Shown in pieces: positions 1 through 12,465 of a stretch of DNA of 64,000 bases. The notes beneath the pieces are model-generated. The model was not told the origin of the DNA. It did not search any database and saw only the letters and a list, made by a program, of their open reading frames with translations. The DNA comes from Manis javanica (lineage: Eukaryota; Chordata; Mammalia; Pholidota; Manidae), in contig NC_133158.1 in the NCBI RefSeq assembly GCF_040802235.1, positions 38,320,001 through 38,384,000 on the forward strand, written 5' to 3'. Numbering within the stretch: the first letter of the stretch is position 1; each line of letters starts with the position of its first letter. Made by a program: the position numbers and the translations under genes.

Positions 1-999
1 CTGGGCACCGAGGCCAGGAAGGGGGGGTCAGGAGCAGAGTCGGTCCCCAGCGCAGGGCTGGGAGGACTGGGTGGGCCCTCGCCTTCTGGGGGTGATGAAG
101 GGCCAGGAAGGGGTGGCCATGGAGCGGGGCTTACCTTTGTCTTTTGGGAATTGGAGCCTTGAGAACTTTGAGCTAGTCTGGGCGCTGAGATGCCTGCGGG
201 GAGAGATGCAGGAATTGGGGGACGGGGGACCCAGCAGCGGGTGGTGGGGGTGGGAGGGTAGTTTGGGAGCTTCTGTCTTGGGAGTGGGGGGTGAAGGCAG
301 GTGCCTGGGGGAGGGACCCAGAACCCTTTCTCAGATTGGCTGAGAGTAGGTAATTCTTGAGTCTGGGTGATTATACCATTTTTTTCTGTTTATGTAGGTG
401 TTTAAAATAGTAAATAATAAAAAGTTAAAGTACCTATTAAAAATTAAAAAACAACCGCTCACCTTTGGTATAGTAGCAGAAGGAGAAGGAGAGGATGGGG
501 TGTAGGGCGGTGGGTGTGTATGGGGATGGAAGGCAGGGCTTCTGGCAGGAGTGTGGTGGTTGCCCTGCTCTCGTGGGCCCATCGGCGTGTCTGCTCTGTG
601 ATCTGCCTCTGGAGTCCTGTGCCAAGTGCCAGCCGGGAAAGGGGGGTAGAGGCGTTGTGCGTCCCATGGTCCCCTTGCAAACAGTGCCCCCAGCGGGGAC
701 ACTGGAGGCACCTGTTCTCTCTGTTGTGTTTTCCAAGTGAGCCTGACTTGGACATAAGTTGGAAGTTTTGTTTGAAAGTAAGGAAAGTTCGAAAGTCCTC
801 TCAGAGGCATCCGAAGCCCTCACTCACCTGGTTGTATTGTGTCTTTGCAGCCTCTTTTTCTAAGATAGCCCTCCTCCAGGCCCCAGTGTCCAGCAGTTCT
901 GGATGAGCATTCCAGGAAGGTGCCGGTGGTGTCACGATGCCCGCACCGCATCCCTGGGCACTGTGCACGTGCTCTAGCACGGCACTGCTTGTTTAGTGC

Positions 1000-1100
1000 T
1001 ATGAGGCAGGCGTTGTTTCCAGTTCACGGGAAATAAAGGAGGCCCACAGAAGGCAAATAAATAAGGCCACCTGGCTCACGGGTCCAAGCTACATTTGGGA
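1000..1100 (-). repeat. MIR remnant
   Basis: The stretch reads as a MIR core in reverse orientation: 'tatgaggcaggcgttgtttc', then 'ggaaataaaggaggcccac', then a stretch like 'acttgcccaaggtcacac'. It is diverged and has no visible duplication. Confidence 0.5.
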
Positions 1101-1224
1101 TCCAGCCACACTAGCTCCAGAGTCCGGGCTGTGTCCTGCTGCCCCTCGTGGCCTCTGTGCCTGTGCTGGGCGGCCCCTGGCCCAAGGGCCCTCCTGCTCT
1201 GCAGTGGGAGGCCCCTGCTGTTTG

Positions 1225-1345
1225 TCAGGGTCCGTTCCTCAAATGCCACCTGCCTCCCGAGACTCTTCCTGTCCTCTCCAGAGGTGCCGCTTCCTCTCCT
1301 CTGGAACCACAGTGGCATTTGTTCTGCCCTATGTTATGACAGCTG
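1225..1345 (+). repeat. L2-like LINE remnant
   Basis: A pyrimidine-rich stretch ('cctcaaatgccacctgcctc' onward) resembles the 3' end of L2, with several CCTCTCC blocks and a 'tgttctgccctatg' ending. The match is from memory of the L2 consensus and is weak. Confidence 0.35.
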
Positions 1346-2083
1346 GCTATTCCCACATCCCCACCAGCTCACAGTCTGTAACTGCCAAGAGCCCCCTCTC
1401 TCGTCAGCGTCCCAGAGGCATGAAGCGCCACCAGTGGGAAATGTGGGCATGAAGGAGTGCGGCTGTGGCTCGGGATTTGCCGCGTTTCCCTCTGATCCAC
1501 ACACAGGCCTATGGTCCTGCTGACTCCGGCTAAGCCGTGCATCGTCAGCAGGGCAGCGTCAACCCCAGCAGCTCTGTGCTCCTGTTTGGGGCTATTTGCT
1601 TGCTCCCTCTGAGCATCAGTTTATTGGCGGTTAAATGAGAAGAATTGGCTTTGATGGTATGTTGAGATAGTTCTGAACAACAAATTTCATGGGATTACAG
1701 TTGTCTTTATAGCGGTAGCTTAATAGACATGATTAGTATTGATCGTTAGCAGTGGAATGTTTGAGGAATAGTTTAACACTTGGTCTGACATCCTCTTCCC
1801 AGCAGTCCTGTGTTGGTGGTGGAGAAGTACGCCCAGAACTAACCTGTGTGATGTCACGTGCCTTACCCAGAAATGGCGTGGGTCCTCAAATCTTTAAAAC
1901 AGTTTGCCTCTGCATGTGATCCCTGGGGTGCTGCCCAAGGGATGTTTGGTGTCTGTCCCTGCAGGTGGCCAAGGCATGGGCGTGTACTGTCTCATGATTC
2001 TGATGCGACATGGGAATGTCAGTGCGGGTTCCTCAGGAATCCTTGGGTTTAACTTTTAATACGTACCGTCATTTTGGTTCCAG

Positions 2084-2254
2084 GGTGCTGTGCCCGGTTC
2101 TCCGCACGTAGCAGTCTCTACATCCACTCCAAGAAGCACCTGCAGGACGTGGGTGCTCCGAAGAGCCGATGCCCGGTCTCCAGCTGTAACAGACTCTTCA
2201 CCTCCAAGCACAGCATGAAGGCCCACGTGGGCAGACAGCACAGTCGGCGCCCAG
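2084..2254 (+). CDS. ZXDC: ZXDC coding exon: last two C2H2 zinc fingers
   Basis: ZXDC is a nuclear C2H2 transcription factor known to work with ZXDA and CIITA in activating MHC class II genes. This exon encodes CCARFSARSSLYIHSKKH, the C-terminal half of the ninth finger (its first Cys pair is split with the upstream exon), and then RCPVSSC...HSMKAHVGRQH, the tenth finger with both Cys and both His. The exon begins after CAG at 2083 in phase 2 (GG completes a Gly codon) and ends CCCAG|GTCTGC. The phase matches the next exon exactly (P, then split D). Compared with human, M-V is V-G before RQH, outside the zinc ligands. The fingers are followed in ZXDC by a long activation region, as found here. 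Confidence 0.95.
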
Positions 2255-5200
2255 GTCTGCTCCATTTCCATCCCGTTAGGGTGCTGCCGGGATGTGCGAG
2301 CTCAGACAAGCCAGAGCATGTCACACTGGCCTCAGCTCCTTTCAGGAGCTCTGGTTCTAGGTTAAGTTAATCGAGTACGGTGAAGCCTTATGAGCCCGTG
2401 GCCCGAGGCTGCCGAGCTTGGTGGCCTCTTGGACCTCTGACCCTGTCTCCTCCCCCTTTCTCTCGAGGCTTCCCTTGAAGAATGCTCGGTCTTCCACTGC
2501 ATTGGCTTCCCTGGTATGTGTCTCCTAATGGTCTCCATGTGGCCATTGTTGTGGATTCTGAGACGCCTCCCCACCTTGCCATCCTCTCCAGCTCTTTCTA
2601 AGTGTTCTCTCTGGGCCTTCCCTTCTGTTTCCTCTCTTCCACCCCACTGCCGAGTTACCTTCACGTGCTGAGGAAAGTCCTTGAAGACCAGAAAGAGTTG
2701 CGCTCTGAATGTGGGTGGGGTGGGGGTGTGAGGGCCTGGAGAGGGTGGGCAGAGGGGAGCCGCCACAGCGGGCCACCAGGGCACCCCGGGCACATCGGAG
2801 TCCTGCCGCCTGTCCCTCAGAGCTCACAGCACCCTGCTCTCAGGCATGGTGGGGTTTCTGGTTCCGGCAGGCCCAGCCAGCTTCGTGTACTGAGCGCATT
2901 GCTGACCCCGCTCACTGTCCTGTGTGACAGGCCGCACCAGCCTTGGGGTGCAGCCGCATCCCAGCGGTGTGATCCTGGCAGGGCACAGGTCTGCGAGCCC
3001 TGGTGTCCTCATCTGTAACACACGGAAGAGAGTCCGAGCAGTCCTCAGGCTGAGTTGTCAAAGTGCCGAGAGCAGAGCTTGAGGCCCAGTGTAGTTCAGT
3101 GGGCATGTGCTCTGGCGTCTTCTGATCAGGCCCTTTTTAGATGTGGTCACTGCTTCACTCGTTTGGCTTTAGCAATAATCTCCATTCTGCTCTGTATTTA
3201 AAGAAGCTGTCCTTCAAAACTAGGTGTGTTAAGACTCCACTCCTGAGAGAAGCTGTTACCTCGGCTCCCAAAGGCCATTTGTGGGCCTGGTGCTGGTGCT
3301 GAGAGGCCCTGAGCAGTGGGCCGCCTGCCTCTGTTTCTGCTCACACTCACCTGTCCCCGCTCTGAGCTGGTGCCCTGTGCCACTGTGCCTGGGCCTCACC
3401 TTGCTCCTGCTCTTCCCCCTGGCCTGGCCTGGCTCACTGAGAGTCAGCAACGCTCCTTCCAGCTTTCCTCAGCCTCTGAGGCCGGGGAGGGCCGTTTCCC
3501 AGGCTCCACTCTGCTGGTGTGGTGACATCAACTTACTTGTGTCATTTACCCTGCCTCATGTCAGGGCAGACGACCAGATGGCGTCTGTGCTCACTCAGGA
3601 GACGGCGGTGCAGGGAGCGTCTCTGTTGTGGACCAGCTGTGCCAGGGGCACCGGCAGGCCCTGGGTCGGCTGTTTGAGCCCCTTGCCGTGGTCCTGTGTA
3701 GAGGTCCTTACTTACTCTGTGTCACTGACAAGCCAGGGTGGGCGGAGCTGGACTTGCCTGGGGTCACACAGGCAGTGGGTGCCAGAGCAGGGGCACAGTT
3801 GTAACCTTATGCTAGGTGGTCTCCTAATTAACATTTATGGAGTGATTTTTGAATCTGGCCCTAGCACAGGGCAGCTGTTCAGTAAATGTGGAATTAACAA
3901 AATGCTAATTAGAAAATTTATGAACAAGTTGGCATCTATTTGCACTGAGCTTGTTATTCCTCATCTTTTCACATGGCGCTGAATCCTCAAGATAATCGGG
4001 AATTTTGGGGAAGTTTTGAAAAGTTTTTCCAGTTTTTAATTTCTTTAAAGAATCACAGCCATTTTCTTTCAGAATGTTTCATTGGAAGTAGGAGATACAT
4101 CTCAGAGAAGATAGATTCTGAATTTGGTTATTTATCTGGGGGGTAGATTTCTCTCTTGGTTTACATTAGAAATATAATAGGCACTCTGGCCTGGTGTTCA
4201 CAGTGGAAAGTATGAGTTGGGATCAGCCAGCAGTTGGTGTGGGAGGACTAGAGCCAGACTAAAGCCCTTGGCTGGGCACTGGCACACAATAAAAGCCGCA
4301 GGTGGAAACTCCTGGGGGGCATGACGTCAGGCCTTGTCTGGCTCCTGTGCGGGCTCCCTGTGCTGCTCGTTCCATTTGCCTAGTGGTCGAAGAGTCCTAG
4401 GATTTGGGCTGGCTGGTGTACCTGTGTATAAACCCCCAATTCATAGAAACTTTAAAAAAGTATTTCAATGTACTTTTTTCTCCCAAGGGTGCTCTGATTA
4501 CTTAATTTACATAATTGAATCACAATCAAATTTTTGAAGACTGTTTGATCTATAATTAAATATAAGACTGAATGAAGAGGGATCTACGTGAATTATTTCT
4601 ACTCTAATCATTAAGTGCTGCTTAAGGGCCATGCTCTGTGCCTGGTGCTGAAAGGACAAAGGTGGGTCAGACAGACTCTCCACTGTCAAGCTGACCATAG
4701 CCTGTGGGGTGGGAGGAGTATTAGAGGTTAGAAATAGGACAGCGGTGGGAAACGGGAGCCCCTTGGGGACACAGCTCACCTGCCTGGTGTCTGCATTCTC
4801 TGCAGCTCCCTGGACAAGGCCCTTCATCCTAGCCCAGAGCCAGACCAGCCAGGCCAATCTGTGTACCCACTGATCACCCCCAAATGACTCAAACCTATTT
4901 TGGAGTAGTAGCTAGTTGTGGAGTGGGGTGTAGAGTTTGTTGAGACATGAGCTGACACAAACTGATTCCAAAAATATCCACAGAGCCAGAGTTCAGCTTG
5001 TGTCTGACTTCTGAAGATTTGAGTTCCATGGAAAGTTTTACAATCTTCTCAGGGGTAGCAGCTGTGGTATAGTGAGAAGATAGTTAATGTGACCTTAGGA
5101 AATGATATTTAGACTCTCAAGTCATTTCCTGTGTCTGGAGGGCTCTTGTCAGCTCAAGGGTTGGAGACAATGTACGGAGGATGCCTGACTTGTCATCAGG

Positions 5201-5360
5201 CAGTTTCTCCCAGCAGCACGTGGCCACCTTTGATGTGCCAGGCCGTGGGGACAGCGAAGGACAGCATGTCCTCCATGGGTCACTCGCTAACACCTTGAGC
5301 ATGAACAAAACTTTTGGTCTGCCAAGGGTGTGAAGTAACTGGAGTGTATTCCCTTTTCAG
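2255..5360 (+). other. ZXDC: ZXDC intron
   Basis: Intron of 3.1 kb, from GTCTGC to TTTTCAG at 5360. It is GC-rich in the first half and AT-rich after 3830. A MIR-like block lies near 3700-3800 and a weak ancient repeat near 4600-4730. Several open frames up to 233 codons lie in the GC-rich part, but none has a recognisable domain or splice pattern. Confidence 0.85.
3700..3800 (-). repeat. MIR-like remnant
   Basis: The segment 'cttgcctggggtcacacagg' followed by 'cagtgggtgccagagcaggg' matches the reverse-oriented MIR 'cccaaggtcacacagctagtaagtggcagagc' block. Only the core is preserved. Confidence 0.45.
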
Positions 5361-6046
5361 ATCTCTACCCTCAGCTCGGAGGTCCGAGTGCCCTCACGCC
5401 CAGCAGTGGACTCAGCAGCCCAGGCCAAAGTGAGCTTAACAACATAGACCTGGCTGCCCTCTTCTCTGGCGCACCTGGTGACAGTGGGGGTGTGGTGGGG
5501 GCCTCGGAGGAGGTGCTGGACTCCGGGGTCCTGACTATTGACGTTACTTCTGTGAGCTCCCTGGCAGGGAACCTCCCTGCTAATAATGGCTCCCTAGGGC
5601 CTACGGATCCACTGGTCTTGGTGACCCAGGGTGACATGCCTCCAAGCCTAGACAGCCCTCTTGTTTTTGGGACAGCAGCCACAGTTCTTCAGCAGAGCAG
5701 CTTCGGCGTGGATGATGTGCAGACCGTAAGCGCAGGAGCATTGGGCTGTCTGGTGGCCCTGCCTGTGAAGAGCTTGAGTCAGGGTCCGCAGACTCTGGCC
5801 TCCAGCAGTAATTTAGCCACAAACCCCACCATACTGACCCCTTCAAGCAGCCCCCCGGGCAGCACTAGTGCCCCAGAACTGCTGACTTCAATCAAAGTGG
5901 AACCGGACTCACCCCCCAGCCCCGAGACTGTCAGGCAGCAAGAGCAAAGCAGAGGGGTGCCCCCATCTGTGCTCTCCAGCCTCGAGGAGAAGTACAGTCC
6001 CCAGGAGGACACCGGGCTTGGTGCCGGGACCAGCAGCTTCTATTTG
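5361..6046 (+). CDS. ZXDC: ZXDC coding exon: transactivation and SUMO region
   Basis: This 686-nt exon encodes the Ser/Pro/Leu-rich activation domain that follows the zinc fingers. Recognisable ZXDC blocks are SGLSSPGQSELNNIDLAALF, VLTIDVTSVSSLAGNLPANN, TAATVLQQSSFGVDDVQTVS and GALGCLVALPVKSLSQ, then TSIKVEPDSPPSPE near the end. The exon starts after TTTTCAG at 5360 (the split Asp codon fits the preceding exon) and ends TTCTATTTG|GTATGA. The protein continues in frame at 7779 (FYL then ESGGS), as in human ZXDC. If the intron were retained, translation would add a single Val and stop at once, because the donor itself reads GTA TGA. Small gaps relative to human lie in the low-complexity segments. 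Confidence 0.95.
5891..5914 (+). other. ZXDC: Phosphorylation-dependent SUMO motif in ZXDC
   Basis: Codons 5891-5914 read IKVEPDSP, an exact match to the psi-K-x-E-x-x-S-P motif. Human ZXDC is known to be sumoylated in the equivalent motif, which modulates its transcriptional activity. The Lys, Glu, Ser and Pro are all kept here. Modification in this species is inferred. Confidence 0.85.
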
Positions 6047-7778
6047 GTATGAGGTGCTCTGTTCAGTCACCACACAGCTCACTTTTACACGCACTTCTGA
6101 GGGTGTTCTGGACTAATCACTTCTGTACAGACGTTTCCCACTGGCTTGTGAAGGGATGGAGCGCTGGACTTACAAGTCTAGAAATCTGAATTCCGATCTT
6201 GAGTTGGAACTGACCTTGAACAAATCACTTAACCTGCCTGAGCCTTAAATTCTCACTTATGTCTAAAATGAGGGGGTTGGGCTAGATGATTTCTAAGGGA
6301 CTTTTAAATTCTGTGGTAATGTGCTTCTCCTCTTGAAAAAAGTGGGGGTGTTTCCTAATGTTGAAATGTTCTGCTTTTGTGCTTTTCACATAGTAAGTCC
6401 TTGGGCTTACTGGTGGCCAGAGGAAGCAGATTCGCAGTTTTAGCTGTCTGTAAAGGTTTAATGGAAACTTTAAAACCATTCAAAAAAATTTTTTTTAATT
6501 AGAATTAATAAGAAGAAAGGGAGTAGTAGCTTGTGAGCCTTTGCTTCTGGGGGAATTATAAGGGTATTTCTCTCAATTTTGAGGCTCGACAGTTAATATA
6601 CTTTAATTATATTTATGTCAGTTTATACATTTAATATAACTTAAAATAATTTAAAGATTCTTGAGGGAGAGTCTGACTTTTTCCTTAGTGTCAGATGGGA
6701 ATCAGATAGGTTTCTTCTTTGTGGCCCAGGTTAAGTTTGGTGGTGAAGTTCATCTTGTTCAAACCATTAAATCTTTACTTTGGTTTTTTAAAAAACTTAA
6801 ATCCTTTGAATTCAGGCTCAGTCGTGAAGGACGTGATAACCCATCTGCCATGGAGCCAGCCATCACCTTTCTCAGCCTGAGGGAGCTCAGTCTCGGGTGC
6901 ACCCCCCGCCTGCTGGCGGCAGTGCCCAGGCGGCCCACGCGATCGCTGAGCGGGTGGGTGGTGGGCAGGGGCGTGGGGGCTGGGGAGCAGGCCTACCCCC
7001 GCACTTGCACATCTCCAGAGCTGCAGTGAGGGTGGAGGCCGGAGGAGCGCCGTGACCTTGACCCCTTGTCCATTTTCTCGCCAGCTGTGTGGTGCTGGGC
7101 TGCCTCAGTTCTCTGAGCACAGATGGTGTGTGGCGGATGGGTTACAGGTAGGCCACGAGCTGTTGAGGGCCGTGCTTTTTTTTTCTGTATGATAAGTATT
7201 GAACTGTTTTCTTACAAAACATTCTTCAGTCGACAGTCATGGGAGTCCTACTTGAATACTGTCTGGCTCCCTCAGTAAACTTCCTGAGTTCAGTCACCTA
7301 ATTATGATTTTGGTGTGTAAGATCTGAGTCGGCGTTTGCCGCCAGAGCGGTCTCTGCCATGGGCACGTGAACTCGGCCCTCCCAGCCCTGCCATACAGTA
7401 CTGTGGCATGTTCTAGAAATGTCAGCAGGTGCTGCAGCTAATTAGGCCTGAATCGCCAAGGGAAGGCTGGTCATTTGTTTCGGACAGCAGAGAAGTTTTT
7501 AACTCATTTTATAATTTGCTGTGTAAAATATTTTAATACATCTTAGACTTTGGAGGAATAAACTTTGCCTGTCTGGATAATAAAATTATGTGCATTGTTC
7601 CAACTTGGATTCTGTTCTGCTGTCACTGTAACTGGATGTAGCATTTGATCTCTGAGCCTTTGCTGGAGACCCTCGGCTGCCTGTTGAGGAAGCAGACTTA
7701 ATACCTCTCAGTAGTTCCCTTGCTATCCTTACTGTGCCGTCTGGATCAAGTGACTGACACACTTTTCTTTGGTCTCAG
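6047..7778 (+). other. ZXDC: ZXDC intron
   Basis: Intron of 1.7 kb from GTATGA to GGTCTCAG at 7778. It holds a MIR near 6165-6320 and AT-rich sequence around 6480-6660. The rest shows no recognised element. Confidence 0.85.
6165..6320 (+). repeat. MIR SINE
   Basis: The match to the MIR body is good: 'ttgaacaaatcacttaacct', 'gcctgagccttaaattctca' and 'taaaatgagggggttgggct'. It lies in sense with ZXDC. Confidence 0.8.
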
Positions 7779-7863
7779 GAAAGTGGGGGCTCAGCAAGAA
7801 CTGATTCCCGAGCCATTCAACTAGCCAAGGAAAAAAAGCAGAGAGGAGCTGGGAGCGACGCAG
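7779..7863 (+). CDS. ZXDC: ZXDC coding exon (ESGGSARTD segment)
   Basis: The 85-nt exon encodes ESGGSARTDSRAIQLAKEK followed by KQRGAGSDA, near-identical to the human segment with ARTDYRAIQLAKEKKQRG. It starts after GGTCTCAG and ends GCAG|GTGAGG, with one base carried to the next exon. The lysine-rich KEKKQR stretch could add to nuclear retention (inference). Confidence 0.93.
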
Positions 7864-9656
7864 GTGAGGCTGTGTGTGCCGCAGTGCGGGTGGAGCCGCT
7901 GGGGCTGCCCTGAGGCAGGAGGCACACAGCATGGCTGTTATTTATGTTCTGAGTGCCCTTTCTGTCAACTCCTTAGCCTTACGTGAACTTAAGGCAAAAA
8001 AATTGCCACATTCCCAGCATCCATGTGGACGTGACAGACTGACCTAAAAATGCTGCGTGTAGGTTAGCTGTTACTGTTACCTGGTGGGCTGCTCAGGTAA
8101 AGAGCAATGACAGGCGTCAGAGAGGCGGAGAGGGTAGCCGGGTGCTTCCTGGCTGCTGGCACCCGACCTTGGCGTTGGGAAGACCATGAGGAGGGGGCTG
8201 CCGCAGAGCTAGCCCCTGGGTGGTGTGTGGCAATTTAGATACCTAGTTCAAAGTTACATTGAACTCTCCTAATTTTAAAATGTCAGCAACTTTGATTTTT
8301 TACCAAACGTTTAAGTGGACTGAACAAGACCTGCTGGTTTGTGGCCTAGTGTATCTGTCCTTCCTGAAAATGGGATAGTGGGACACGGCACTTAAAGGAA
8401 ACAGCAGCAAATCCTTTTGTAAAGGTAACAGTGACTTCTTTTTAATGTATGTGTCATTTTTCTTATATTTATCTAAAATTTATTTTAAATGTATCAAGGG
8501 GTATGTGTAGGATTAGCAGTATCTTTTTATGTCTTTCTGTTCTTAATATTGTGGCTTCTCATTTAAAATAATAATTCCCTATTTTCTGTGAATCAGGTTT
8601 CTTAAAGCAACTGCTGCCCTGTAATAAATGTGTCCATGTCAGTGCTTATGGTGACTGAGGGAGGGTCACACCCCCATGTGTGATGTGGTCATGTGGACCC
8701 TAAAGAGACATAGAGCATGTGGTGGTGGCAGCAGTCTGCAGGGCGGAGGGAACCAAATGTTTTCATTTAACCTGATAGGTCATTTCCACTTGAGGAGAGG
8801 GAATACTGTGGACTTTCAGGTGTACCATGTGATACTGATTGCTTGCTTTGGGGTAGCATCTGTAGAGGTGGTTTTATATTTTTACTACTGCTTTTCTGAA
8901 CATTTCAGCATTATCTTTAGAAAAAATAAGGACACTTAAAAGACATAACCAGGTAACTTGTCAACTCTTTAAAAATTAACGGTTTTCCTTAAAATCTAGC
9001 AAGCGTTCAAATATTCAGTTCTCTCAAATGCTATAAATGTTCTTTTGTAACTGTTTGAATCAGTATCCAAATAAGGCTCATATATTACTATTGGTGGATA
9101 TGTTTGTTAAGTCTGTTTCACATATACGGGTTTCTGCATTGCTGTCCTGTGATTTGTTGGGGAGTCTGGGTGGTTTGTCACGTTGACCTGTCTGGACTTT
9201 GCTGGGTGCATCACTGGTGTCATTGAACAAGTTCCTCTGTTTTCCATGTTTCCTGTAAATTAGTAATAACATCTAGAGACTTGATCTGACTGAAGTTTGA
9301 TTCTGTGTGGGTGTGTGTGGGAGGTTAGCAAAAGTCATTTGCAGGTGGTGGGGGCTCTTGCAGAAGGTCCTGACGTCTTGTGGTCAGTCTGTCTGTCCTG
9401 TGTTGTTAGGAGCTGTTGATGACCAGTGACTTGATCTGTATAATTCCTTTGGGGTTGCAGAAGGATGATGTTCTGTCATTCCTTTCTCATCACTAGCTAG
9501 AAGATTTCTGTAAAGAGCAACTTCTCCTCCATTCTCTACACTGCAATATAGTTCTTACAGGAAAGTCAGGATAAATGTCTGAGTCCTTTTTTTATCAGTT
9601 TTCAAAATGAGGAGCCAGTTTCTTAGCAGCTTGCAATGGCAGTCAAAATATATATA

Positions 9657-10492
9657 TTTTTTATTTTGTTATTATTAATCTACAATTACATGAAGAACAT
9701 TACGTTTACTAGGTCCCCCCTTCACCAAGTCCCCCCCACAAACCCCATTACAGTCACTGTCCATCAGCGTAGTAAGATGTTGTAGAATCACTACTTGTCT
9801 TCTCTGTGTTGCACAGCCCTCCCGGTCCCCCGCCTCCATATTATACATGCTAATCGTAATACCCCCTTTCTTTTTCCCCACCCTTATCCCTCACTTCCCT
9901 CCCATCCTCCCCAGACCCTTTCCCTTTGGTAACTGTTAGTCCATTCTTGGGTTCTGTGAGTCTGCTGCTGTTTTGGTTCCTTCAGTTTTTCTTTGTTCGT
10001 ATACTCCACATATGAGTGAAATCATTTGGTATTTGTCTTTCTCCACCTGGCTTATTTCACTGAGCATAATACCCTCTAGCTCCATCCATGTTGTTGCAAA
10101 TGGTAGGATTTGTTTTCTTCTTATGGCTGAGTAATATTCCATTGTGTATATGTACCACATCTTCTTTATCCATTCATCTACTGATGGACACTTAGGTTGC
10201 TTCCATTTCTTGGCTATTGTAAATAGTGCTGTGATAAACATAGAGGTGCACCTGTTTTTCAAACTGGGCTGCTGCATTCTTAGGGTAAATTCCTAGAAGT
10301 GGAATTCCTGGGTCAAATGGTATGTCTATTTTGAGCTTTTTGAGGAACCTCCATACTGCTTTCCATAATGGTTGAACTAATTTACATTCCCACCAGCAGT
10401 GTAGGAGGGTTCCCCTTTCTCCACATCCTCGCCAACATTTGTTTTTGTTTGTCTTTTGGATGGTGGCAGTCCTTACTGGTGTGAGGTGATAT
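9657..10492 (-). mobile_element. L1 3' fragment (young family), antisense to ZXDC
   Basis: On the minus strand this is the 3' end of an L1. It carries the C-terminal ORF2 coding region ([27 protein letters not shown], then a stop), the 'tggatggagctagagg'-type stretch, a G-rich 3' UTR and an A-rich tail (T-rich at 9657-9680 on +). It is truncated at 10492, where L1 homology ends at 'gtgaggtgatatc'. The 3' UTR matches the L1 at 46.4-46.8 kb closely, so both belong to the same family. Possible short flanking repeats (tcaaaatat / tcaaagtat) are weak. Confidence 0.9.
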
Positions 10493-12465
10493 CAAAGTAT
10501 TTTTTATACACTCATTGATTTAAACATTTTAGAGACTTTTAATGGAAATAGAAATCTGGAACCTGCCAAGTAGCCTTCCTATGTGAAGGCTGTAGAAGAA
10601 TTTCCGTGTAGGTGCAGAGGCTAATGTCCTGCCCCCACATCTTCCTGGAAAAGCCCTCTGAAGTCCTGTAACAGGCCAAGAGATAGAGAAGTGTACATGT
10701 AAGCCCACTGTCTGTTTTCCAGAACCCTTGGGGTTTTCCCCCTGACATTTCATTAGAATTTTAGGCTTGAAGAAAAAGTGTTTCCCTCACTGGCAGTGTT
10801 CCGTGGGTATTGGCACCCCTCTGTGTCCCCTAGTTGAGGCCCTTCGCCCAGCTCTCCCTCCTGCCAGCCTCTCCCGCCCTCACAGTGCATTCACTGTGGG
10901 GCTGCACTGAGGGGGAGCCCTGCTGCCATCTGGTTAAGTGGTCCGCAGGCTGCTTCTGCATCTGACCAGTGTCCTGCTTTAGTGTCCATTTCCTGTTCCG
11001 GGATCCCATCCGGGACCCCAGGTTGCACTTCGTTATCACAGCTCCTTCATCTCCTGCGGTCTGTGGTGTTGATCAGCCCTTCCTTGCCTCTCCGGTGCTT
11101 TTGTGGGTCCATCACCCCCAAGGTGCTGGGATGTCCCTCTGCCTGCACCTGTCTGATGCTTTCTCTTGAGTAGGCTGTGGGAAGGAATTTTTGGAGCCAG
11201 AAGTAAGGTGCCCTTCTCATGGCATCTTATAGGGGTGCATGCAATAAACATGACAGGTGATGCTAACCTTGATGGCTTAAGGGCTGTCTGCCAAGTTTCT
11301 CCATTGTAAGTTTCTGTTTTTCCCTCCATAATTAAGAAATACTTATTTTGAGGTAGATAGTTTGAGATGGTGTGCACATCTCAGGTCTGCAAGACCATCC
11401 TCACTTCTGATACCAACTGCAAGTTAGAGGGTCTCCAGGACCACTCTTGGGTTCACTAACTCTCTAGAAAGGCTCAAAAGTCCCCATTAGAGATTATTTC
11501 AGTGAAGGGTACTGCATAAAGCCAGCCAAGGAAAGGGGGCATGGGACAGGCTTCAGGAGAGTCCTGAGCTCGAAGTTCCCGGCTGGGGTTTCCCTGGAGC
11601 TGTGGAAGGTGCTAACTTCTCCCAGTGTGTGACATCACGCAGTAGTGCCACTCAGGGCGCTCCCCCAGGCCTTCCTGTCCCCACATGTATCAGGGCTGGA
11701 TTGCATAGAGGTGGCTGCCTGACCATGTGGCTGATTTAGTGTCCAGTGCTCAGAGGTCCCGCCACCATGACCCAAGGCCCCCGCTGTAAGTCGCATTATC
11801 AGACTCTCTGGAATGGCCCTAGGCCTGCAGGTAAACAGAGATACAGCTGCCAGGCAGGCCGTTCCAAGGACCTTGGGAGCAGTGGGTGGGGGGCAAAGGC
11901 CAGGCCAGGCCATCCTTGGCAGGGCTATTCCATGTACCCTGCGGACACTCTTAAACCTCCCACGAACTCATCACTGAGGGGTGGGTTAGTCTGTGGCGGT
12001 GTTACTGTGCTGTTTAATGGCAATTTCATTTTTCCTCATCTTGTACATTTATTAATTAGAATTCTTCTGTAAGGAAGAGCTGCCCTCTATTCAGTTACAA
12101 CAATACAAACTCAAAAATATTTGTTTCATCCTTTAGGTTATTATAATGAATACTGGATCATAATCAATATCATCAGTACTTATTTTGCTGCTTACATTGT
12201 TCCAGCTTTGGGCCCTGGCAGCTCTTTTGCTTGGATTCTTGTGTCCTTTTGATGGGCCCCTGTGTTTTCCTTTGTGGGGGGCATTTCCTTCCTTGTGCTG
12301 CCAGGCTTATCTTGCATCACCCCTGCTGCAGCCCTGCTCCGCCTATTGAAGGGCAGTGTTAGGAACCGAGGTCTGGGTGCTGGGGTGCACTTGCTGCCCA
12401 TTGCTCCCGGGGCATCATGCCGTCTAGGTGCTGTCGGTGGGCAGCGCTAGGAAGTACAGTTCCAT

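Larger units (their letters stand above)
1..2083 (+). other. ZXDC: ZXDC intron, upstream part of gene outside window
   Basis: No exon is recognisable here. The zinc-finger exons expected upstream (human ZXDC has ten fingers) are not present, so this is the 3' part of an intron that begins left of the window. It ends in a good acceptor (a pyrimidine-rich stretch then CAG at 2081-2083). It contains MIR and L2-like remnants, listed separately, and otherwise GC-rich unique sequence. Short open frames on both strands show no known domain and no splice-consistent conservation. Confidence 0.7.

Noticed and set aside
331..823. Overlapping minus-strand frames of 98-159 codons
   Set aside because: They are in a GC-rich intron, proline/histidine-rich by base composition, with no homology that I recognise.
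3281..3982. 233-codon plus-strand frame in a ZXDC intron
   Set aside because: It has no recognisable domain, low-complexity hydrophobic content and overlaps MIR-like sequence.
5492..6052. 186-codon ORF as a separate gene
   Set aside because: It is the ZXDC exon 5361-6046 read from an internal Met through the splice donor into GTA TGA.
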